DNA of 52,585 bases from an uncultured Bacilli bacterium. GTDB taxonomy: Bacteria; Bacillota_I; Bacilli_A; RF39; UBA660. The stretch is taken from positions 1-52,585 of the forward strand of contig CALVXD010000006.1 of the NCBI GenBank assembly GCA_944368815.1. The letters are read 5' to 3'. The stretch's first letter is position 1. The number at the start of each line of letters is the position of its first letter. This document shows, piece by piece, positions 8,028 to 13,665 of this stretch. The notes beneath the pieces are model-generated. The model searched no databases. It was not told the DNA's origin and saw only the letters and a program-made list of their open reading frames with translations. The position numbers were made by a program, and so were the translations under genes.

Positions 8028-8711
8028 CTATTTAATCTTTTCATTTTCAAAATAACTATAATAATTATTTTTACCTATTATTATATGATCTATTAAAGGT
8101 ATTCCATGAATTAAACCAATTTCTTTAATTTTTCTAGTAATGTTATCATCTTCTTTACTAGGATAAGAATCCCCTGACGGATGATTATGAAGACAAATTA
8201 TAAAAGATGCTGAACATAAATATGCTTCTTTAAATATTTCTCTAGGATGTACTATTGAATAATTAATACTACCTATAAATAATAACTTCTTAGATATATA
8301 TTTCTTTTTGTTATCTAAAAATATTACATAAAATTCTTCTTGTTTTTTATCTTTGAACAAATAATTAAAATAATTAATAATATTAATGGGACTTGTACAA
8401 TTAATTAAGTCAGTATCATTTACTTCAGCATATATTCTTTTTCCAAGTTCAATAACCGCTAAAATTTCTATTGCTTTTACTTTTCCTATTCCCTTTATAC
8501 TAGTAAGAGTATTTATTGACACATCTTTTAAATTTCTTATGTCTTTAACTAAATTTAAAAGTTCACATGACACTTCTTTGACAGATATATTCTTAGTTCC
8601 TGTTTTAAATATTATTGACAATAATTCTTCATTTGACAAACTTTCTTTTCCTTTATTTACAAGTCTTTCTCTTGGTTTTTCTGTATTAGGTAATTCTTTA
8701 AACTTAATCAT
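8028..8711 (-). CDS. radC: RadC family JAB-domain protein
   Basis: A 227-residue protein with an N-terminal helix-hairpin-helix pair (SIKGIGKVKAIEI, about residues 71-83) and a C-terminal MPN/JAB metal-binding domain with HNHPSGD (residues 175-181). The biochemical role of chromosomal RadC is unsettled; it was historically assigned to DNA repair. The start ATG follows AAGGGGG. It is the first gene of the radC-mreC-mreD operon and has its own strong promoter. Confidence 0.93.
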   Translation of the reverse strand: MIKFKELPNTEKPRERLVNKGKESLSNEELLSIIFKTGTKNISVKEVSCELLNLVKDIRNLKDVSINTLTSIKGIGKVKAIEILAVIELGKRIYAEVNDTDLINCTSPINIINYFNYLFKDKKQEEFYVIFLDNKKKYISKKLLFIGSINYSIVHPREIFKEAYLCSASFIICLHNHPSGDSYPSKEDDNITRKIKEIGLIHGIPLIDHIIIGKNNYYSYFENEKIK

Positions 8712-8731
8712 TAATTTCCCCCTTCTTTTGC

Positions 8732-8760
8732 ATTATATAAATCACTTCTATTTAAGTCAA
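8732..8760 (-). promoter_or_regulatory. Promoter of radC-mreC-mreD
   Basis: TTGACT (8755-8760) and TATAAT (8732-8737) on the minus strand have an exact 17-base spacer and sit 20 bases upstream of the radC start. On the plus strand a TATAAT (8814-8819) ahead of the transglutaminase-like gene lacks a recognisable -35. Confidence 0.8.
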
Positions 8761-8838
8761 TATTTTTTACATATTTTTACAAAAAACATGATATAAAATT
8801 TAATTTGTTATGATATAATGATAATAAGGTGATACTAG

Positions 8839-9741
8839 ATGAGCAAAATAATTTTTACAATAGGATTTATTATGATAATAATTGTTACAATAGGTACATT
8901 TTGCCAAAATGATATAATATATTGGTATACACATACATTTAATGAAAGTAAATATCAAGGGGTTACATCTAATGAATATTTTTTAGAAGATAATTTTTCA
9001 TATGTAAATAACTATACAGATAATGATGTGTCAAATAAAAAACAAATGATAGATTTAATTTATTATTTTATCAATAGTGGTTCAGATAAAATAGTAGCTT
9101 ATTGTGTAAAGGAATACACTGATTGCATTAAAGACTTAGAAAGTATATCTGCGGATCAAGAAGCATTATCAATATTTAATAATTTTGTCCATCCTTATAA
9201 TAGTTTTTCAAAGTTAAGTTTTAGTTATGATGAATATGGTAATTTTACAATAACAAATAATAAAATATATGATGATAAAATGATTAGTGAAATTAATAAA
9301 ATTGTTGATGACTATATTGCTAAAAATATTTCTTCCAGCTTAAAGGATAGTGAAAAATTAAAGTTAATTCATGACTTTATTATTGATAATACAAAATATG
9401 ATAAATTAAAAGTGGATAATATTGAAGATGAAACTTATAATTCAGAAAACGCTTATGGAGTATTAATTGAACATTATGGTATTTGTAGTGGTTATGCTGA
9501 TACAATGGCAATATTTTTAAACAAGTTAGGAATTATTAATTATAAAATAAGTAATGATGAACACATATGGAATTTAGCATATGTTGATAATAAATGGGTA
9601 CATATTGATTTAACATGGGATGATCCGGTTACAGAAAATGATATTAATAGAACTGACTACTTTATGATTGATACTAAAACATTACATGAATTAGATCAAG
9701 AACATGATTTTAATACATATATATTTGAAGAAGCAAAATAA
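8839..9741 (+). CDS. Membrane-anchored transglutaminase-like (peptidase-fold) protein
   Basis: The 300-residue protein has one N-terminal hydrophobic segment (residues 4-21), a helical and strand-rich middle, and a C-terminal transglutaminase-like domain. The catalytic triad is visible: Cys216 in YGICSGYA, His242 in NDEHIWNLAYV and Asp257 in WVHIDLTWDDP. In bacteria these surface domains act as cysteine peptidases or amide cross-linkers, often on cell-wall peptides; the substrate here is unknown. AAGGTG precedes the ATG. It is one of very few plus-strand genes and is monocistronic, ending at a bidirectional terminator. Confidence 0.85.
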   Translation: MSKIIFTIGFIMIIIVTIGTFCQNDIIYWYTHTFNESKYQGVTSNEYFLEDNFSYVNNYTDNDVSNKKQMIDLIYYFINSGSDKIVAYCVKEYTDCIKDLESISADQEALSIFNNFVHPYNSFSKLSFSYDEYGNFTITNNKIYDDKMISEINKIVDDYIAKNISSSLKDSEKLKLIHDFIIDNTKYDKLKVDNIEDETYNSENAYGVLIEHYGICSGYADTMAIFLNKLGIINYKISNDEHIWNLAYVDNKWVHIDLTWDDPVTENDINRTDYFMIDTKTLHELDQEHDFNTYIFEEAK

Positions 9742-9771
9742 AAAAGGCACTATTTAGTTAGTGTCTATTTA
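9741..9771 (-). terminator. Bidirectional terminator between the transglutaminase-like gene and folD
   Basis: GGCACTA (9746-9752) and TAGTGTC (9759-9765) form a 7-bp stem with one G-U pair and a 6-base loop. It is followed on minus by T6 and on plus by a T-rich TATTTATTTT. The folD stop codon (9758-9760) falls in the hairpin. Confidence 0.75.
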
Positions 9772-10591
9772 TTTTATACGCTTTTAATACATTTTTAGCA
9801 AGTTCTGCTACTGTCATTGGTCCTACTCCACCGGGAACCGGCGTTATATAACTCACTTTTTTTGATACATTTTCAAAATCAACGTCTCCATATAATTTGT
9901 CATTATCTCTATTAATTCCTACATCAATTACTACGGCATTATCTTTTACCATATTATCTTTTATAAATTCTTTATTACCTATAGCTACTACTAATATATC
10001 AGCAAGTCTAGTAATAGACTCTAAATTATTAGTTTTAGAATGACATACAGTAACAGTAGCATCATTATTTAAAAATAAATTAATAAGTGGCTTCCCTACC
10101 AAATCACTTCTACCTACAATTACTACATGTTTTCCTTTTATAGGGATATCATATTCTTTTAATAAATCAATAATGCCCATTGGTGTACAAGAAATAAGTG
10201 TATCATTATTATGAACTAATTTGCCTGTATTTATATCAGTAAGGCCATCTACATCTTTTAAATAACTTACTCTATTTTGAACTACCTTAGCATTTATTTG
10301 ACTAGGAAGTGGCATTTGAACTAAAATTCCAGATACTTCTTTATCATCATTTAATTTATCGATTAAAGTTAATAATTCTTCTTCTAATATATCAGAAGGT
10401 AATTTTATATGTTCAAAATTATATCCAATATATTCAGCCATTTTCCCTTTTTGTCTAACATAAACATCACTAGCAGGATCGTTCCCTACTTGAATTACAA
10501 CAAGTTTCGGTTTTATAGATAATTTAGTTACTTCTTCTTTTAATTCATCTAATATTTTTTGTTTTAATTTTTTACCATCAAGTATAATCAT
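9758..10591 (-). CDS. folD: Methylenetetrahydrofolate dehydrogenase / methenyltetrahydrofolate cyclohydrolase
   Basis: A 277-residue bifunctional cytoplasmic enzyme interconverting 5,10-methylene-, methenyl- and 10-formyl-tetrahydrofolate with NADP. It has ASDVYVRQKGK with conserved Tyr44 and Lys48, KDVDGLT, the dinucleotide-binding GRSDLVGKPL, and the C-terminal signature TPVPGGVGPMT. The length is normal. The ATG follows AAGGACG. It lies 12 bases after the SPFH gene, so probably in the same transcript, and ends inside a bidirectional terminator. Confidence 0.96.
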   Translation of the reverse strand: MIILDGKKLKQKILDELKEEVTKLSIKPKLVVIQVGNDPASDVYVRQKGKMAEYIGYNFEHIKLPSDILEEELLTLIDKLNDDKEVSGILVQMPLPSQINAKVVQNRVSYLKDVDGLTDINTGKLVHNNDTLISCTPMGIIDLLKEYDIPIKGKHVVIVGRSDLVGKPLINLFLNNDATVTVCHSKTNNLESITRLADILVVAIGNKEFIKDNMVKDNAVVIDVGINRDNDKLYGDVDFENVSKKVSYITPVPGGVGPMTVAELAKNVLKAYKINRH

Positions 10592-10603
10592 TTTATCACG
10601 TCC

Positions 10604-11743
10604 TTAATTTAATTTTGCACCACAATTACCACAGAAATTACCACCATTTACCGGTTTACCACAATTAGGACAAAATTTTAAACTGTTTTCTTCTTTAGTA
10701 AATAATGCTCCTGGTTCTGGTGTTTGTATTGGTTCATTTGGAGTTGTTGGAGTAACATTTTGATTAACTGTTCCCATAACGTTGGCACCGGCTTGACCAG
10801 CCATATTCATTCCCATAAATCCCATCATAGCGCCATTTTCATTAGAAGCAGCATTTTGCATTGCTTCTGCAGTTGCATTAGCCATAAGACCTGATTGCAT
10901 GTTTGGATTTGAGAATATTGTAGCATCATCAATTTTTGATACTCTCTTCATAGATTCTTCGGTTAAGTTAATATCAGCAATAGCAACATCTGATACTTTT
11001 ATTCCATACTTCCCATATAAATCAGCATCTAATAAATTATTCATTTCATTAGATATATCAGTCCCATACATACCAATATCCCCAAAAGGTATTTTATGTT
11101 TTCTCATAACTACAGTAATAGCCTGTGTTACTTTTTCAACAAACTTACTTTTAAATTGGTCTCCTAAAACATCAGAAAATAATACTGTATCTTTAGCATT
11201 AGATCCAATTACATTACTTACAAGTATTGCAGGATCTTCTACTTTAATAGCATATTCTCCAAAAAAAGTTACTTCTAACATACCATATTTATCATCAGTT
11301 ATTTTTTTAGGTTGCGGTGAACCAAATTTATTTCCTACTATTGCAAGTAAATTTACATAATACACTCTTTGATCTTGAGCAGTTTGTCCTCCAAAAGTAG
11401 TACGACTTCCTATTTTCTTAATAGTATCGATTATTCCTTTTCCTAATCCCCCAGTAAAGATACTAGGTTCACTTTCTGAATTAAAAGTATATGTTCCTGC
11501 TTCAGCACAAAAATCTAATATTTTTCCATTTTCTATTACCATCATTGCTGTACTTTCTGGAACCATAATTGCACTACCATTAGTAATAACTCCTTCAGAC
11601 GGATTTTTATTACCATCACCATGATTAACAATTCCTCTTTGTACTAATACATCACTATCCATTTCAGGGCATGATATATACTCCTTAAATTGATCTCCTA
11701 AAGATGAAGATACTGAACTTGTAAAAGCTTTTATTAATCCCAT
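10604..11743 (-). CDS. SPFH-domain protein with C-terminal zinc ribbon (YdjI-like)
   Basis: A 379-residue protein. An N-terminal SPFH/band-7 region (about residues 1-280) is of the virion-core-like type (SSLGDQFKEYISCPEM, GQTAQDQRVYYVN). It is followed by a Met/Asn/Gly-rich linker (about 290-350) and a C-terminal double-CxxC zinc ribbon (FCPNCGKPVNGGNFCGNCG). No membrane helix. In Bacillus subtilis the similar YdjI works with PspA and the YdjG/YdjH membrane proteins in envelope-stress handling; a similar role here is an inference. A minus-strand TATAAT lies at 11783-11788. It lies next to a toxin-antitoxin-like locus and near two Tim44/zinc-ribbon proteins. Confidence 0.85.
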   Translation of the reverse strand: MGLIKAFTSSVSSSLGDQFKEYISCPEMDSDVLVQRGIVNHGDGNKNPSEGVITNGSAIMVPESTAMMVIENGKILDFCAEAGTYTFNSESEPSIFTGGLGKGIIDTIKKIGSRTTFGGQTAQDQRVYYVNLLAIVGNKFGSPQPKKITDDKYGMLEVTFFGEYAIKVEDPAILVSNVIGSNAKDTVLFSDVLGDQFKSKFVEKVTQAITVVMRKHKIPFGDIGMYGTDISNEMNNLLDADLYGKYGIKVSDVAIADINLTEESMKRVSKIDDATIFSNPNMQSGLMANATAEAMQNAASNENGAMMGFMGMNMAGQAGANVMGTVNQNVTPTTPNEPIQTPEPGALFTKEENSLKFCPNCGKPVNGGNFCGNCGAKLN

Positions 11744-11818
11744 ATTTTTCTTCCTTTCTTCTTAAATACTTTCTACATGATAATTATAACATGAAAAAAT
11801 ATTTTTTTATATATTTTA

Positions 11819-11847
11819 TTGTTTTATTGACAAAATTAAGATATAAT
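11819..11847 (+). promoter_or_regulatory. Promoter of the plus-strand small RNA
   Basis: TTGTTT (11819-11824) and TATAAT (11842-11847) have a 17-base spacer, predicting a start near 11854. A TTGACA inside the spacer is too close to any -10 to be the -35. Confidence 0.6.
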
Positions 11848-11856
11848 ATACTTGTA

Positions 11857-11876
11857 ATAGAAAACGAGTAATACTC
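11857..11876. repeat. Direct repeat a, copy in the small RNA
   Basis: ATAGAAAA-CG-AGTAATACTC here matches ATAGAAAA-T-AGTAATACTC at 12113-12131; apart from CG versus T all 18 bases are identical. Both copies lie within about 25 bases of the predicted 5' ends of convergent transcripts, as the repeats of the pAD1 par locus do. Confidence 0.7.
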
Positions 11877-11914
11877 ATCTTCTATTAACACATTTTATAT
11901 GTGACTCTTGGTGT

Positions 11915-11962
11915 TAGACATTCCTAGTCTATTGGGTAAGAGAAGGAATGTCTATTTTTATT
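11915..11962 (+). terminator. Terminator of the small RNA
   Basis: TAGACATTCCT (11915-11925) and AGGAATGTCTA (11944-11954) form a perfect 11-bp stem with an 18-base loop, followed by TTTTTATT. The stem overlaps the last codons of the minus-strand peptide gene. On minus it lacks a T-run, so it may not terminate the toxin transcript. Confidence 0.7.
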
Positions 11963-12042
11963 ACAATAATAATAATTATTATTAATATAAATAATATTAC
12001 TATGCGATCCAAGAATTTTATTATATATTTTCTCTTTGGCAT
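11929..12042 (-). CDS. Small hydrophobic peptide, candidate type I toxin
   Basis: A 37-residue ORF with a basic N-terminus (MPKRKYIIK), Asp12-Arg13, then an unbroken hydrophobic stretch from about residue 14 to 28 (rich in Ile), then a polar tail ending SLTQ. The ribosome site AGGAAGGTG is unusually strong, 7 bases before ATG 12040-12042. Size, charge and single membrane helix fit membrane-acting type I toxins such as Fst or TxpA, though the sequence is not recognisably Fst. A long 5' leader (about 97 bases) contains TATGCGA, which can pair with codons 12-14 (TCGCATA), a fold that would enclose the ribosome site. The toxin call rests on architecture, not homology. Confidence 0.55.
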   Translation of the reverse strand: MPKRKYIIKFLDRIVILFILIIIIIIVIKIDIPSLTQ

Positions 12043-12112
12043 AATATCACACCTTCCTACCAACCAAAACCATGAATGCCAAAACCCAAATCAAGAGTCG
12101 CATAATATAGTT

Positions 12113-12131
12113 ATAGAAAATAGTAATACTC
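12113..12131. repeat. Direct repeat a, copy in the toxin leader
   Basis: Second copy of the repeat at 11857-11876, about 8-26 bases from the predicted start of the minus-strand toxin transcript. It gives that transcript a sequence complementary to the small RNA. Confidence 0.7.
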
Positions 12132-12145
12132 GTATTTCGTATGAT

Positions 12146-12174
12146 ATTATAAATTTAACTATTATTATTAATAA
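12146..12174 (-). promoter_or_regulatory. Candidate promoter of the toxin transcript
   Basis: TATAAT (12146-12151) on the minus strand with a weak TTATTA (12169-12174) 17 bases upstream. It would start the transcript near 12139, about 97 bases before the peptide start codon. Confidence 0.45.
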
Positions 12175-12180
12175 TTAACT

Positions 12181-12211
12181 AAAAAAAAATAAAAAGCCTC
12201 TCATCGAGACT
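12181..12211 (-). terminator. Terminator of the smc - Tim44-like operon
   Basis: On minus, AGTCTC and GAGGCT (one G-U pair, 5-base loop) are followed by TTTTATTTTTTTTT. It lies 6 bases beyond the stop codon of the zinc-ribbon gene. Confidence 0.75.
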
Positions 12212-12217
12212 TTTGTT

Positions 12218-12730
12218 CTATGTTTGAATATCAGTTAATATATAATCATAATCTTCTAAATTATAAATTGTACCACAATATTCACATTTACCACTAGTAT
12301 TAACACTTATACTAGCACCACATCCAGGACACTTTCTAACTAATTTAATATCTTTAGTGTCTTTCCTTTTTTCAAATATTAAGACATTCTTTTTTTCTAT
12401 TCTTCTAGTATCGTTTCCTTTAATAGTTTCTCCGGAGTCTATATCTATTATATAATCCATATATCTAGATATTATTTCTACTTCTATTACTTCTTTGTCA
12501 TCTAATTCTTTTCTACTTAATATTTTAGTATCTTTAACATTAAGTTCATCATACATCTGTCTTTCATTTCTACTCTTTAACTCGTTTATATAAGTCATAT
12601 ATTTGTTTTTTACCTCATCACTTATGAAATGATCAACATCACTCAAATCTCCCTTCATAATAGAAGTAAATAATTTTACAAATATATTATCTACTTTTGT
12701 TTTAAACATCGCTTCATTAAATTCATTCAT
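12218..12730 (-). CDS. Tim44-like protein with C-terminal zinc ribbon (soluble)
   Basis: A 170-residue protein beginning MNEFNEAMFK. The first about 130 residues are an alpha/beta domain resembling the Tim44/NTF2-like fold (ISDEVKNKY, KILSRKELDDKEVIEVEI, RRIEKKNVLIFEK). It ends with a zinc ribbon, CPGCGASISVNTSGKCEYCG. It is a clear paralogue of the C-terminal half of the next gene upstream but lacks a signal peptide and membrane helix. The start ATG overlaps the upstream stop (TAATG), with GAGG about 11 bases before. The frame extends to an upstream TTG inside the neighbour, which I reject as start. Function unknown; it probably acts with its membrane paralogue. Confidence 0.75.
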   Translation of the reverse strand: MNEFNEAMFKTKVDNIFVKLFTSIMKGDLSDVDHFISDEVKNKYMTYINELKSRNERQMYDELNVKDTKILSRKELDDKEVIEVEIISRYMDYIIDIDSGETIKGNDTRRIEKKNVLIFEKRKDTKDIKLVRKCPGCGASISVNTSGKCEYCGTIYNLEDYDYILTDIQT

Positions 12731-13659
12731 TATATATCTAACCTCTGTCCTGTACAAGTTTTTTTACTCATTACATAATCACTAGCAGTTTTAACTAATG
12801 TACTATTACAATATGGGCAGGTAGCAGAACTAACTATATCTACTGGAGCGCCACAATTAGGGCAAGTTTCTATCTTTTTATTATCTGTTTCTGATTTTAC
12901 AAAAGTTAAGTTATATTCTATATCTAGTCTAGCATTATCTCTACCACGAACTGTTTTATTAGTTTTTACATTTATTACATAATCTAAGACTTTAACTCTT
13001 AAATAAACATTTATTGCAATAACCCCATTAACGTTAGTAATATCAATAATTTTAGCATCTACATACTCAATATTTTTCATTATATTCTTTTGATTTTTTA
13101 ATTTTAATGTTTCAAGTTGGCTACTATACATATTATATATTTCATCTGTTGTAAGTTTTCTAATTTTATCTGTATCAAAGTTCATCCATGCTTCTTGAAT
13201 ATCTTTATAAATATTAAATGCTTTATTTTTTAATTCTTCTATGCTAATATTTGGGTCAATTTCGTTTATTTTACTTTGTTCAATGTCTTGATAATTGCCA
13301 TTACTATTATTTGAGATATTTATATTATTATCGATGCTACTTCCAGATTTTGGACCTTTCGGTTTATTATTGCTAAATACTATTACCGCTATTACTATAA
13401 GAAAAATAATACCAACAAATAAACCAACAAAACCACTTCCAGACGAATGCCCTGAATCGCCATAATACCAATCAGAACCACTTGATCCCCAATCGCTTCC
13501 CGAGCTCCAACTGCCACCAGAATCCCAACTACTTCCTGAGTCCCATCCTCCAGAATCATAGTCAGAATCCCATCCAGAATCAGCCTTTGTAGCAATTGGG
13601 AAAATCATTATAAGACAAGTAAATATAAGTAATATACTGTGTAAAAATTTTTTCATCAT
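12730..13659 (-). CDS. Membrane-anchored Tim44-like protein with zinc ribbon
   Basis: The architecture is: signal peptide (hydrophobic, ending ATKA-DSG), an extracytoplasmic low-complexity Trp/Ser/Gly/Asp repeat region (units such as DSGSSWDSGGSW, about residues 28-72), one membrane helix (about 77-98), a Tim44-like domain (about 140-260), and a C-terminal zinc ribbon (CPNCGAPVDIVSSATCPYCN). Bacterial proteins with this order are common but uncharacterised. The ATG directly after the smc stop (13663-13665) and two further ATGs are possible; AAGGG is 9 bases before 13657-13659, which I prefer. Co-transcribed with smc and its own paralogue. Confidence 0.78.
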   Translation of the reverse strand: MMKKFLHSILLIFTCLIMIFPIATKADSGWDSDYDSGGWDSGSSWDSGGSWSSGSDWGSSGSDWYYGDSGHSSGSGFVGLFVGIIFLIVIAVIVFSNNKPKGPKSGSSIDNNINISNNSNGNYQDIEQSKINEIDPNISIEELKNKAFNIYKDIQEAWMNFDTDKIRKLTTDEIYNMYSSQLETLKLKNQKNIMKNIEYVDAKIIDITNVNGVIAINVYLRVKVLDYVINVKTNKTVRGRDNARLDIEYNLTFVKSETDNKKIETCPNCGAPVDIVSSATCPYCNSTLVKTASDYVMSKKTCTGQRLDI

Positions 13660-13665
13660 AAACAT

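Larger units (their letters stand above)
11854..11962 (+). ncRNA. Candidate antisense antitoxin RNA of a par/Fst-like type I system
   Basis: A predicted RNA of about 109 bases starting just downstream of a good promoter. It contains a 5' stem-loop (AATAGAA paired to TTCTATT, enclosing GAGT/ACTC), a CACAT/ATGTG hairpin and a terminator. Its 5' part carries a 19-20-base repeat (11857-11876) also present near the 5' end of the opposing toxin transcript; since that copy is transcribed in the other direction, the RNAs are complementary there. Its CTCTTGG (11905-11911) and TTCCTA (11921-11926) are complementary, with small bulges, to toxin codons 2-4 and the toxin ribosome site. Its 3' end is directly antisense to the toxin gene end. 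It has no convincing ORF. Confidence 0.6.

Noticed and set aside
11827-11852. TTGACA with TATACT as promoter of the small RNA
   Set aside because: The spacer would be only 14 bases; TTGTTT with TATAAT at 17 bases is better.
11948-12178. 76-codon plus-strand ORF beginning MSIFITII
   Set aside because: Its GGA lies directly against the ATG with no spacing, it is the complement of the small minus-strand peptide gene and its leader, and the low-complexity Asn/Ile composition looks like AT-rich shadow sequence.
13395-13595. Alternative minus frame of 66 codons within the Tim44-like gene
   Set aside because: An out-of-frame reading of the Trp/Ser/Gly/Asp repeat; the main frame has a signal peptide, membrane helix and zinc ribbon.
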